Source: DATHVR01 sp035461175
GTDB taxonomy: Bacteria > Actinomycetota > Acidimicrobiia > Spongiisociales > ZC4RG35
Direction: 5' to 3'
Length of the DNA stretch: 55,924 nucleotides
Assembly (NCBI GenBank): GCA_035461175.1
Contig: DATHVR010000094.1
Location: 1-55,924, forward strand
This document shows, piece after piece, positions 34,401 to 45,339 of this stretch. The stretch's first letter is position 1, and each line of letters begins with the position of its first letter. Both the position numbers and the translations under genes were made by a program. A model generated the notes under the pieces. The model ran no database searches. It saw only the letters and a list, made by a program, of their open reading frames with translations, and was not told the DNA's origin.

Positions 34401-35048
34401 TAGCACACGGGACCCATCGGGTCGTTCCATGTCGATCGCCAACCCGAGGTTGACGGCGGCGTGACGGATGATGTGGGGGGTCCCGTCGATCTCCCGGAAT
34501 GAGACGTTCATCTCCGGGAACTCACGCATCGCCCGCACCACCGCCCACCCGATCAGATGGGTGAAGCTGACCTTGCCGCCGCCCGGAACCCGCTTGAGCT
34601 GGTTGTTGAGGATCTTGCGGTTCACCTCGAGGAGCTTGGCGGGCATCGTCCGTACTGAGGTGGCGGTGGGGACGGACAGGCTTTCGTCCATCCGGTCGGC
34701 GATCACGCCCAGGATCCCCTTGAGGGCGGCGGCATTCTCGGGCACCGAGGCCGCGTCTGTCTCGGCCGCGCCCTCGCTCCCGCCCTGGCCCTCGCTCCTG
34801 CCCTGGCCCTCGCCCTCGGGCGTCTCGGTCTCGGGGGCGGGAGCTTCCCCCTTCTCATTCTCCCGCCTCGCCGGCGCCGTTGGGGTCTCGGCGGGAGCGC
34901 CACCTCCGCCCTCGACTGCTCCCCCGTTCTCGAAGTACCGGCGCCACGGCTCGCTCACCGAGCGGGGCGAATCGAGGTAGCGCTCGTACATCTCCTCGAT
35001 CAGCCAGTCGTTGCGGCCGGCGGCGGCGATGTCGGGGGTTTCGGGCAT
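31416..35048 (-). CDS. kgd: Multifunctional 2-oxoglutarate dehydrogenase/decarboxylase (Kgd/OdhA)
   Basis: A 1210-residue TCA-cycle enzyme of the actinobacterial type. Residues 1-45 are the N-terminal helix seen in OdhA/Kgd ('NDWLIEEMYERYLDSPRSVS'). An acidic Pro/Glu linker follows (about 46-105). The E2-like acyltransferase domain (about 120-345) has 'YDHRVIQGAQSGEFLARIHQ'. The E1 domain (about 375-1210) has 'AHRGRLNVLTNIIGKPLPRI', 'HGDAAYAGQGVVVETHNLSQ' and 'CYRRRGHNEGDEPSYTQPLM'. The lipoyl domain is absent, as normal for this type. It should channel succinyl groups to a lipoylated E2. Full length and intact. Confidence 0.96.
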   Translation of the reverse strand: MPETPDIAAAGRNDWLIEEMYERYLDSPRSVSEPWRRYFENGGAVEGGGGAPAETPTAPARRENEKGEAPAPETETPEGEGQGRSEGQGGSEGAAETDAASVPENAAALKGILGVIADRMDESLSVPTATSVRTMPAKLLEVNRKILNNQLKRVPGGGKVSFTHLIGWAVVRAMREFPEMNVSFREIDGTPHIIRHAAVNLGLAIDMERPDGSRVLLVPAVKAADQMDFRGFWEAYEVLVAKTRNNKLSPDDFAGTTATLTNPGTIGTVQSVPRLMPDQGVIVGVGAIAYPPEYQGADAAYLARQGVGRIISITSTYDHRVIQGAQSGEFLARIHQLLLGEDEFYDEIFRSLSIPYTPARWAKDENPPIGSDDWIAKQANVFRIINAYRVRGHLLADLDPLRMEPPRMFEELNPLSYGLTIWDLDREFATGGILGRETMTLGSILSLLRDAYCRTVGVEYMHIQEPGQKRWIQDRVEVTPSPALPEERMQILRKLNEAESFETFLHTKYVGQKRFGLEGCESLIPMLDSVLTAATGDGMSEAVIGMAHRGRLNVLTNIIGKPLPRIFREFDGDLLPGVEGGADDVKYHLGATGTYESAAGDIGVEVVANPSHLEAVDPVLEGVARAKQEKVGPDGHRRVLPILMHGDAAYAGQGVVVETHNLSQLRGYRTGGTIHVVVNNQVGFTTSTLDARSSFYATDVAKTVQAPIFHVNGDDPEAVTRVARLAFEFRQTFHKDVVIDMVCYRRRGHNEGDEPSYTQPLMYKRIDEHPSVRKLYLDRLMANDLLSEDEADGILFEYRQMLDAAFKTSKEPTTVPAAAAAGADDSDPPTGVDRERLEQVLHHIADVPEGFTVHPKLERIVAERSSALEDDIIDWGTAEALAFGSLALEGVPIRLAGEDSRRGTFSHRHAELTDYRTGEVWAPLETLTAGETRVRIVDSLLSEFAAVGFEYGYSIEWPEALVMWEAQYGDFANGAQVVFDQFIAAGEAKWGQSSGLTLLLPHGYEGQGPEHSSARIERFLELAAGDNLRVAIPATSGQYFHLLRRQALRRPQKPLIVFTPKSLLRSRASFVRAADLESGRFEALVPDDVEGASRLVLCAGKVYHDLDARRREAELDDVAIVRLAQLHPLPAEELERLAEQYTDATLVWCQEEPENMGAYRFLWPQLREIFGQEPVYAGRKPAGSPATGSARVHREQQAYLVDQALGLASE

Positions 35049-35084
35049 ACCCCCGGCAGTGTACCGAGGGTCGATTTCCTGACC

Positions 35085-36884
35085 CTAGACGGTCTTGGTG
35101 CCCGAAACCCAGTCGTCGAAGAGGGCGGCGTACACCCCGCCCGCCGCCACCAGCTCGGGGTGAGAGCCGCGCTCGACGAGCCGACCGGCGTCGAACACCA
35201 GCACTTCGTCGGCCGACTCGGCGGTGGCGAGCCGATGGGCGATGGTGACGGAGGTGCGTCCGGCGGTGAGCCGGTCCATCGCCCGTCGCAGCTGAACGTC
35301 GAGGGCGGGATCGACCGCCGAGGTGGCTTCGTCCAGCAGAAGGAGATCGGGAGCCGAGATCCACGCCCTGACCAGGGCGACGAGCTGTCGTTCCCCCGCC
35401 GACAGGTTGCCGCCCCGCTCGCCCACCTCGGTCTCGATGCCCTCGGGGAGGGTGGTGACCCACCCGTCGAGGCCGAGCTCGAGGAACGCCGTCCGCACCT
35501 CCTTTGGCCCCGCACCGGGACATCCGTAACGGACGTTGTCGGCCACCGTGCCCTCGAAGAGGAATCCCTCCTGGGGGACGAAGGCGACCCGCTGGCGCAG
35601 GTGGGTGGAAGCCACCCGGCGCAGGTCGACGCCCCCGATCCGCACCGTCCCCTCGGCCGGGTCGAGCATCCGCACCAGCAGCTTGGCGAAGGTGGTCTTG
35701 CCGGAGCCCGTCTCGCCCACCACCGCCACCCGCCGGCCCGGTGGGATGTCCACCGAGACGTCGCTGAGCACGTCGGGACCGGTGGGGTAACGGAAGCGTA
35801 CGCTGTCGAACTTCACTCCGAGGACGCCACCGGGGAGCGGAACCGGTTCCCTCGGTTCCGTGATCTCGTCGGGGCGGTCCAGGGTTCCCACCACCCGCCG
35901 CAGCCCGGAGGCGGCGTTCTGGGCGAAATCGAGAATTTCCACCAGGCTCTGGACCGGCTCGATGAGGAGGTTGACCAGGAACAAGAAGGCGAGGAGGACT
36001 CCGGCCGTCACCCCTTGCTCGGGCCCGAGGAGGAGACCGGCCACCACCACCCCGGCGGTCAGGGCGGCGGCGAAGATTTCGGCGGTGGAGAAGAGACTGT
36101 TGCCGAAGGCCGCCGTCTTGTATTCGGTCCGGGACCGACGGTCCAGCGCCGCCCTCACTCGCTGCATGGTCGAGGTCTCGATCCCGTAGGCCCGCACCTC
36201 GGGAAGTCCGGTGACGGCCTCTCCCATCACCGCCAGCGAATCGGCCACCACCGCACGCACCCGGTCGTAGTTGCGCTGGAGGATGCGCTGGAACCAGAGC
36301 AGCACCAGGGCATAGATGAGTACCGCCACTACCACCAGCGCCGCCAGACGCCATTCGTAGACGGCCATGGCGGTGACGGCGATCAGGACCTGGGTCATGT
36401 TGACCACGAACACCACTCCGCCCCACTCGGTGAACTCCTGCACCGTGCTGATGTCGGAAGTCACCCGCGAAACCAGGGCACCGCGCCGCTCGGACTGGAC
36501 GTGAAGCATCGAACTCGAGATCAGCTTCGAGAAGACCTTGACGCGCAGATCGGAGAGGCCGGCGGCGGCCTGGCGGGCGAGGCGCACCATTGCCTGACGG
36601 GCCATGAACGCACCCAACACCAGCACCACGACGGCCAGGGCGGCCTTGGTGAAGACGGATCCGACATCGACCACCCCGCCGGAGATGTCGTCATCCACCG
36701 TCTGCTGGATGAGGACCGGCACCAGGACCTGGACCAGCGTGCCGCCGGCGTTCATGAGCAGGATCAGCCACAGTCGATGACCGAGTACCGGCGCCTCGAC
36801 GAAGGCGCGCCGCAGCACCGCCACCGTTGAGGTGTCACCCCCGGGCACGGAGATGGTGTCCCCTGTGATGGTGTCCTCGCTCAT
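35085..36884 (-). CDS. ABC exporter half-transporter, catalytically canonical partner
   Basis: A 599-residue type I ABC exporter subunit with six membrane helices (about 25-320) and a C-terminal ATPase. Walker A is GETGSGKTT, the signature LSAGERQ, and Walker B ends LLLLDEATSAVD with the catalytic Glu. The ATG overlaps the preceding gene's stop (ATGA), and the two products probably form a heterodimer. The signature has Ala for the first Gly (LSAGE), which would weaken the site formed opposite the partner's Walker A. The substrate (drug, lipid or peptide) is unknown. Confidence 0.92.
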   Translation of the reverse strand: MSEDTITGDTISVPGGDTSTVAVLRRAFVEAPVLGHRLWLILLMNAGGTLVQVLVPVLIQQTVDDDISGGVVDVGSVFTKAALAVVVLVLGAFMARQAMVRLARQAAAGLSDLRVKVFSKLISSSMLHVQSERRGALVSRVTSDISTVQEFTEWGGVVFVVNMTQVLIAVTAMAVYEWRLAALVVVAVLIYALVLLWFQRILQRNYDRVRAVVADSLAVMGEAVTGLPEVRAYGIETSTMQRVRAALDRRSRTEYKTAAFGNSLFSTAEIFAAALTAGVVVAGLLLGPEQGVTAGVLLAFLFLVNLLIEPVQSLVEILDFAQNAASGLRRVVGTLDRPDEITEPREPVPLPGGVLGVKFDSVRFRYPTGPDVLSDVSVDIPPGRRVAVVGETGSGKTTFAKLLVRMLDPAEGTVRIGGVDLRRVASTHLRQRVAFVPQEGFLFEGTVADNVRYGCPGAGPKEVRTAFLELGLDGWVTTLPEGIETEVGERGGNLSAGERQLVALVRAWISAPDLLLLDEATSAVDPALDVQLRRAMDRLTAGRTSVTIAHRLATAESADEVLVFDAGRLVERGSHPELVAAGGVYAALFDDWVSGTKTV

Positions 36885-38689
36885 CGTTCGGCCTCCCGCC
36901 GGCGATCGGCGGCGTCCTCCTCGTAGGCCCGAACCAGGCGGGCGTACCCGGGCTGGGAGGCCATCAGCTCCTCGTGGGTTCCCTGGGCCATGACCCGGCC
37001 CTCGTCGACGAAGACCACCTCGTCGGCCAGCCGGATCGATGAGGGCCGGTAGGCGACGAGGACCACGGTCGAGGGAAGGTCGGCGGAGCGGAGACGGCGC
37101 AGGATCTGGGCTTCCACCGAAGGGTCGACCGCCGAGGTGGCGTCGTCCAGGATGAGGAGCCGGGGGCGGCGGATGAGGGCGCGGGCCAGGGCGACCCGCT
37201 GGCGCTGGCCACCCGACAGAGCCGCTCCCCGCTCACCGATCCGGGTGTCGTATCCCTCCGGCAGCTCCCGAATGAACTCGTCGGCGCCGGCGGTCCGGGC
37301 GGCGTCCACCACCGCCTCGGGCCGGAAATCACCCCCCAGGGTGATGTTGCCGGTGACGGTGTCGTCGAAGAGGAACGAACTCTGAGAGACGAAGGCCACC
37401 TCACGGGGGAGCTCGTGGCGGGCGAAACTACGCAGGTCACGGCCGTCGATGCGGATTCGCCCCGAACCGGGGTCCCACAGGCGGGCGAGCAGCAGGGTCA
37501 GGGTCGACTTGCCCGACCCGGTCGGGCCTACCACCGCCACGGTCTTGCCGGCCGGGATGTCGAGCGCCACCCGGTCGAGGACCACCGAGCCGCCCTCGTA
37601 CCCGAAAGTGACTTCCTCGCCCTCGACCGGGGCAGGACCGCTTCCGGCCTCGGCCACCTCTGCCCCGTACTCGACCATCTCCTCGACGTCGAGTACCGCC
37701 TGGACCCGGCGCTGGGCGGGGATGGAGGCGGCCATGTCGAAGAGCACGAAAGCGATCAGTTGGACCGGGAAGGCCAGCAGCCCCAGCAGGTAGAGGGCCG
37801 AGACGACGTCGCCCGGAGTCACGGCGGCGGCGTCGACCCGAAGCGCCCCAACCGCCAACAGGACCAGGCTGGTGGCGGGCATGAGGGCGGTGATGATCAC
37901 CCGGTACGTCTCCCACATGACGTTGACGTGGGTGATCCGATCCCTCAGTTCGTCCGATTCCCCCCGCAGACGGCCGATCTCGTGCTCCTCCCGGCCCAGC
38001 GCCTTGATGGTCAACGCCCCGTCGAAGGACTCGTGCGCCACCCGCGACACCTGCCCGAGCTGATCCTGGATCCCTTCCCAGAACGGATAGACGGTCACCG
38101 CCGCCCGCACCTCGATGATTACGATCGTGCCCAGGCCGACCAGCACCACCACCCCGATCCAGGGGTCGATGAAGAGGGACAGGATCACGGTCCCGATCAG
38201 CAGCAGCGACACCCCGCTGGCGTAGGGGAACGGGGCCAGGACCCCGGTCGCCTGGCGGGCGTCGTTGTCGGCCACCGACAGCAGATCGCCGACCGACTGG
38301 CGGCCGAACCAGGCGAGTTCGAGCCGTAGCTCATGCTCGATGAGGTTCTCCCGAACGTCCTGTTGGGTCTTGAACTGGAGGAAGCCGGCGGAATTGCGGC
38401 GCAGGACGATGGCGGCAGCCTTCCAGACCGCCACCCCCATGATGGCCCCGACCACCGCCGGAAGCTTGCCCCGCAGCGGCTCGCCCTCGGACAGCACAGG
38501 AATGATGGCGGTGTCGGTCACCCACCCGATCACCTGAGAGGCGGCGATGATGGCGCCGGCGTACAGGGCTGCTCCCAGCACGGCGAGCGTGAAGGGCAGC
38601 GGGCGCGCCCGGGCGTAGCCCCCGACCAGGCGGAGGCCCTCGCTCACGACGGCGCGAGCCGACACGGGGGCTGGGGTGGTGGCGACCAT
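36881..38689 (-). CDS. ABC exporter half-transporter, degenerate-Walker-B partner
   Basis: A 602-residue subunit from the ATG at 38689; a TTG four codons earlier is possible. Six membrane helices lie at about 30-310 and the ATPase at about 355-590, with Walker A GPTGSGKST, signature LSGGQRQ and Walker B LLILDDATSAVD. The catalytic Glu is Asp here, a hallmark of the degenerate site in heterodimeric exporters such as TM287/288 and BmrCD. This supports an asymmetric pair with the downstream gene. Confidence 0.92.
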   Translation of the reverse strand: MVATTPAPVSARAVVSEGLRLVGGYARARPLPFTLAVLGAALYAGAIIAASQVIGWVTDTAIIPVLSEGEPLRGKLPAVVGAIMGVAVWKAAAIVLRRNSAGFLQFKTQQDVRENLIEHELRLELAWFGRQSVGDLLSVADNDARQATGVLAPFPYASGVSLLLIGTVILSLFIDPWIGVVVLVGLGTIVIIEVRAAVTVYPFWEGIQDQLGQVSRVAHESFDGALTIKALGREEHEIGRLRGESDELRDRITHVNVMWETYRVIITALMPATSLVLLAVGALRVDAAAVTPGDVVSALYLLGLLAFPVQLIAFVLFDMAASIPAQRRVQAVLDVEEMVEYGAEVAEAGSGPAPVEGEEVTFGYEGGSVVLDRVALDIPAGKTVAVVGPTGSGKSTLTLLLARLWDPGSGRIRIDGRDLRSFARHELPREVAFVSQSSFLFDDTVTGNITLGGDFRPEAVVDAARTAGADEFIRELPEGYDTRIGERGAALSGGQRQRVALARALIRRPRLLILDDATSAVDPSVEAQILRRLRSADLPSTVVLVAYRPSSIRLADEVVFVDEGRVMAQGTHEELMASQPGYARLVRAYEEDAADRRREAER

Positions 38690-38808
38690 GCGAGGTGTCA
38701 AGACTATCCGTCCCCTACCCGCCTCGTTGGAGAATTTCCTCGACCTGCACCCCTGGAAGGTGGTGACGCCAGGCGGGTAGGGTCCCCGACATCACATGAG
38801 GAGAGAAG

Positions 38809-41280
<2,472 letters not shown>

Positions 41281-41317
41281 GTCACCTACCACCTAGAACC
41301 TATTAGCTACCGCTCTC

Positions 41318-42304
41318 TTAAATCAGGTCGGCTTCGCGGATTCCGAAGGAGGGGTGCCGGAGCCGGCACAGGGCCAGCTTCTCGAGCTGACGAATTCGCT
41401 CCCGGGTGAGGTTGAATTCGTCGCCGATCTCTTCCAGGGTGCGCGGAACGCCGTCGAAGAAGCCATAGCGCAGGGCGAGTATGCGGCCTTCCCGGTCGGG
41501 AAGCCGCTCGATCGACTTGCGCAGCGAGTTGGCGACGTCCATCTCCTCGGTGAGCAGCACCGGATCGGCGGCGTCCTCGTCCTCGATGAAATCGCCGAGT
41601 TGGGCTCCGTCCTCTCCGATCGGCTGCTCAAGCGAAACCGTGTCGGCCACACCGAGGGCCAGTTCCACCTTGTCGACCGTGACACCGGCCTCTTCGGCGA
41701 TTTCCTCGGGGCGGGGCTCGCGCCCCAGTTCAGCCTTGAGGCTGGCCTGGGCGGCCCGAACCGCGGCGAGGGTGTCGTGGAGGTGGACCGGAATCCGGAC
41801 CGTGCGCGACTTGTCGGCGATGGCGCGGGTGATGGCCTGACGGATCCACCAGGTGGCGTAAGTAGAGAACTTGAACCCCTTGCGCCAGTCGAACTTCTCG
41901 ACGGCGCGGATGAGGCCCAGGTTGCCTTCCTGGATGAGGTCGAGGAAGTCGATGCCGGACGTGTTGGCATAACGGCGGGCGTTGGCGACCACGAGACGGA
42001 GGTTGGCCGTCAGGAAGGCGTCTTTGGCCTCCCGGCCCTTGCGCTCGGCCCGCTTGAGCTCGATTTCTTGCTTCTTGCCCTTGTAGTCGCCCTTCTCGAG
42101 CCGCTCGGCGGCTTCCTCACCCGATTCAATCTGCTGGGCGAGCTCGACCTCCTGCTCGGCGGTCAGCAGGTCGTACTCGCCGATCGCCGTCAGGTATTGG
42201 GAGACGAGGTCGGTGGTGAGCCGACCGCGCTCGTCGGTGAGCTTGCTCTGAAGCCGCGATCGCTTGGCTTTGGGGCGATCAGGCTTCGTTTCGGCAGCGG
42301 GCAT
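41318..42304 (-). CDS. RpoD/HrdB-type sigma-70 factor
   Basis: A 328-residue group 1 or 2 sigma factor. Region 1.2 is 'DLVSQYLTAIGEYDLLTAEQ'. Region 2 includes 'LRLVVANARRYANTSGIDFL', 'DLIQEGNLGLIRAVEKFDWR' and the DNA-melting 'FKFSTYATWWIRQAITRAIA'. Region 3 starts 'RTVRIPVHLHD'. Region 4 has 'PRTLEEIGDEFNLTRERIRQ'. The N-terminal region 1.1 is missing and the N-terminus is short and basic, so this may be a principal-like alternative factor rather than SigA itself. The start at 42304 follows GGAGG by ten bases. Confidence 0.92.
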   Translation of the reverse strand: MPAAETKPDRPKAKRSRLQSKLTDERGRLTTDLVSQYLTAIGEYDLLTAEQEVELAQQIESGEEAAERLEKGDYKGKKQEIELKRAERKGREAKDAFLTANLRLVVANARRYANTSGIDFLDLIQEGNLGLIRAVEKFDWRKGFKFSTYATWWIRQAITRAIADKSRTVRIPVHLHDTLAAVRAAQASLKAELGREPRPEEIAEEAGVTVDKVELALGVADTVSLEQPIGEDGAQLGDFIEDEDAADPVLLTEEMDVANSLRKSIERLPDREGRILALRYGFFDGVPRTLEEIGDEFNLTRERIRQLEKLALCRLRHPSFGIREADLI

Positions 42305-42533
42305 GGATAACAGTCCTCCGTGACATCGTGTCAGGTATGGGGCGGTGGGGGCCGGGGACTCACTATGCCAGAGATTCCGGTACTTGTGAACCCCCAATCG
42401 GAGACCACTCCCGGTGGGAGTCCCTCCGAAGCAGCCACAGAAACGTCAACCACCCCCTGGTTCGCTGTATTCCACACCTGCCCACGATCCGCCCCCGCCA
42501 AACACGCCGTCGGGATCGAATTAGCATCTCGAC

Positions 42534-43295
42534 ATGCCGACCCGGCTCGAATTGGAACATCACCTCGAGCTCATCTCCAAGGCCGGCCTCGCCCTGGGCG
42601 AACGCGCCCGACAGGCCGGAGAGACGGCGCCGGTGCCCACCTGCCCGAGATGGACGGTGACCGATCTGGTCGGCCACATCGGGATGGTGCACCGCTGGGC
42701 GCGGGCCAACCTCCTCGGTGACCCCGACGGCTCTACCCGGGCCTGGAAGGAGGAGGCCGCCACGGTCCCCGATCGACTGGCGTGGCTCGGGACCGGAGTC
42801 GGCGACCTGGTCGCCACCCTCCGGGAGGTGCCGGACGACACGAAGGCGATGGTCTTCCTGCGCGATGCGCCCTCGCCGCGTCGATTCTGGGCCCGGCGCC
42901 AGGCCCACGAGACCACGATCCACTCGGTCGACGCCCTCGCCGCCGTCCTGGGGCGGGTCCCGTCCACCGACGAAGCCGGGATCCCACCAGAGGTGGCCGA
43001 GGACGGCGTGGACGAACTGGTGTGCGGGTTTCTCCCCCGGGGCAAGGGCAAGCCCCGGTTCGACGGCGTCGATCGACTACGCATCTCAGCCGCCGACACC
43101 GGTCGCAGCTGGACGATGCACTACACGGACGATGAAGTGACGACCGTTCCCGATGACAACGCCCCGGCGGACGCCACGATCTCCGGCACCGCCGTCCAGC
43201 TCTATCTCGGATTGTGGAACCGCGGGGCGGAACTGGACGGACCCGAAGAGATCCTCACAGGCTGGCAGAAGCAGGCCCGGGTGCGCTGGAGCTGA
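42534..43295 (+). CDS. Maleylpyruvate isomerase-fold (MDMPI/DinB-like) protein
   Basis: A 253-residue protein of the mycothiol-dependent maleylpyruvate isomerase N-terminal family (TIGR03083-type). The four-helix core has metal-binding His positions in 'DLVGHIGMVHRWA' and 'RQAHETTIHSVDALA'. The C-terminal part (about 170-253) resembles the SCP2-like tail ('DATISGTAVQLYLGLWNRG'). Such proteins probably act on mycothiol adducts or use it as a cofactor; the substrate is unknown. It is the first gene after the divergent sigma factor. Confidence 0.85.
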   Translation: MPTRLELEHHLELISKAGLALGERARQAGETAPVPTCPRWTVTDLVGHIGMVHRWARANLLGDPDGSTRAWKEEAATVPDRLAWLGTGVGDLVATLREVPDDTKAMVFLRDAPSPRRFWARRQAHETTIHSVDALAAVLGRVPSTDEAGIPPEVAEDGVDELVCGFLPRGKGKPRFDGVDRLRISAADTGRSWTMHYTDDEVTTVPDDNAPADATISGTAVQLYLGLWNRGAELDGPEEILTGWQKQARVRWS

Positions 43296-43338
43296 TCGGG
43301 CCCTTTCCGTAGGCCGGACCCGTGGTTACGGTGCGAGC

Positions 43339-45339
43339 ATGCCCAACCGCCTCGCCGACTCGGCCTCCCCCTACCTCCTCCAGCACGCCGACAACCCCGT
43401 AGACTGGTACGAGTGGGGTGAGGAGGCCTTCGCCGAGGCGCGCCGTCGCGACGTCCCCCTCCTCATCTCGATCGGCTACTCGGCCTGCCACTGGTGCCAC
43501 GTGATGGCCCACGAGTCCTTCGAGGACCCCGACATCGCCGACCTCATGAACCGCGGCTTCGTCAACATCAAGGTCGACCGCGAGGAGCGGCCCGACGTCG
43601 ACGCCGTCTACATGGAGGCCACCCAGGCCATGACCGGCCACGGCGGATGGCCGATGACGGTCTTCGTCGACCACGCCGGCACCCCCTTTTTCACAGGCAC
43701 CTACTTCCCTCCCCAGGATCGCGCCGGCATGCCCGGCTTCCGGACGATCCTGGCCGCAGTTGGAGAGGCGTGGGCCGAGCGCCGCAGTGAGGTCGACGAG
43801 CAGGGACGCCGCGTGACCGAGGCGATCGGCCGTCGCCTCCCCGCTGCCAGAGATCTTCCCGACCGGTCGATACTGGAGGCCGCCGTGGCGGCGATCGCCG
43901 GGCAGTTCGACCCGGTGCACGGCGGCTTCGGTGGCGCCCCGAAGTTTCCCCAGCAGCCGACGCTGGAGTTCCTGCTCCGGGTCCACGATCGACCCTGGGG
44001 CGGTTCGGCGGAAGAGATGCTCAAGCGGACCCTGGCCGCGATGGCGGCAGGCGGGATCCGGGACCATCTCGGCGGCGGATTCGCCCGCTACTCGGTCGAC
44101 GACCGCTGGCTGGTCCCCCATTTCGAGAAGATGCTCTACGACAACGCCCAACTCGCCCGGCTCTACCTGTGGGCGGGCCGCGAGTTCGGGTCCGGCCCCC
44201 TGGTCCAGGTTGCGGTCGACACCCTCGAGTACATGCTTAGGGATCTCCGGCACCCCGACGGTGGCCTCTTCTCGGCGGAGGACGCCGACTCGGAAGGCGA
44301 GGAAGGTCGCTTCTATGTCTGGGACCTGCCCGAATTCCTGGAGGTGGCGGGCGACGACGCCGCCTTAGCCTCCGACTACTTCGGTGTCAGCGCCGAGGGC
44401 AACTTCGAGGGCAGCAACATCCTGCACCGGGCCCGGGGCATCTCCGACGTGGCCGCCGACCACGGGCTCGAACCCGAGGAGGCGGCAGAGGCGGTGCGCC
44501 GCGCCGGCGAAGCTCTGCTCGCCCGGCGGGCCGAGCGGGTTCGTCCCGGGCTCGACGACAAGGTGGTGGCCGAATGGAACGGTCTCGCCATTCGCGCCCT
44601 GGCGGAGGCGGGAGCCTCGCTGGGAAAGCCCCGCTACCTCGATGCCGCCCGGAAGGCGGCCCGGTTCCTGCTCGACCACCTCCTCGTCGAAGGGAGGCTG
44701 CACCGCTCCTGGGCAAAGGGTCGCCTGGGACCCGAAGGCTTCCTGGCCGATCACGCCGGCGTCGCCGTGGGCCTCTTCGCGCTGTACGCTGCCGACGGAG
44801 ACCCGAACTGGTACACGGCCGCCATGTCGCTGGTCGAGGCACTGGAACAGTTCCAGGACCCAGAGGGGGGATACTTCACCACCCCCGACGACGGCGAGAG
44901 CCTCGTCACCCGGCCCAAGGACCATTTCGACAATCCGTCGCCGTCGGGGAACGCGCTGGCGGCGGAGGCGCTCTACTTGGCCGCCGCCTACAGCGGCGAG
45001 AGCCGGTTCTGGGAGAAGGCCGAGGCGACTCTGCGGGCTGGAGCGGTGGTGATGGACAGGGCCCCGACGGGGGCGGGCCACTCCCTGGCGGTCCTGTATG
45101 AGATCCTCGAGGGCCCCCGGGAACTGGCGGTGGTGGGGCCGGATGCCGAACGACTGGCCCGGGTGGCGTGGGAACGCTATCGCCCCGGCCTGGCGGTGGC
45201 GACCGCCGCCTCACCCGCCTCGGTGCCGCCGCTGCTGTCGGACCGGGGGACGGAAGGCGCCACCCTGGCCTACGTGTGCCGGCGCTTCGCCTGCGCTGCC
45301 CCGGTCACATCGGTGGAAGAACTGCGCGCCGCGCTTTAG
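43339..45339 (+). CDS. Thioredoxin-domain protein YyaL (DUF255/SSP411 family)
   Basis: A 666-residue protein. The N-terminal thioredoxin-like DUF255 domain (about 5-165) begins 'NRLADSASPYLLQHADNPVD' and holds the redox motif CHWC (50-53) in 'SACHWCHVMAHESFEDPDIA'. The remainder is an alpha/alpha barrel related to N-acylglucosamine epimerases and glycosidases, with 'GGIRDHLGGGFARYSVDDRW' and 'VPHFEKMLYDNAQLARLYLW'. The biochemical role is unsettled. Start at 43339 is the ATG that opens the domain. Its stop overlaps the convergent ctaA stop within TTAG. Confidence 0.92.
   Translation: MPNRLADSASPYLLQHADNPVDWYEWGEEAFAEARRRDVPLLISIGYSACHWCHVMAHESFEDPDIADLMNRGFVNIKVDREERPDVDAVYMEATQAMTGHGGWPMTVFVDHAGTPFFTGTYFPPQDRAGMPGFRTILAAVGEAWAERRSEVDEQGRRVTEAIGRRLPAARDLPDRSILEAAVAAIAGQFDPVHGGFGGAPKFPQQPTLEFLLRVHDRPWGGSAEEMLKRTLAAMAAGGIRDHLGGGFARYSVDDRWLVPHFEKMLYDNAQLARLYLWAGREFGSGPLVQVAVDTLEYMLRDLRHPDGGLFSAEDADSEGEEGRFYVWDLPEFLEVAGDDAALASDYFGVSAEGNFEGSNILHRARGISDVAADHGLEPEEAAEAVRRAGEALLARRAERVRPGLDDKVVAEWNGLAIRALAEAGASLGKPRYLDAARKAARFLLDHLLVEGRLHRSWAKGRLGPEGFLADHAGVAVGLFALYAADGDPNWYTAAMSLVEALEQFQDPEGGYFTTPDDGESLVTRPKDHFDNPSPSGNALAAEALYLAAAYSGESRFWEKAEATLRAGAVVMDRAPTGAGHSLAVLYEILEGPRELAVVGPDAERLARVAWERYRPGLAVATAASPASVPPLLSDRGTEGATLAYVCRRFACAAPVTSVEELRAAL

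Noticed and set aside
35160..36830. 556-codon plus-strand ORF opposite the ABC exporter
   Set aside because: His/Gly/Asp/Glu-rich shadow of a canonical ABC transporter.
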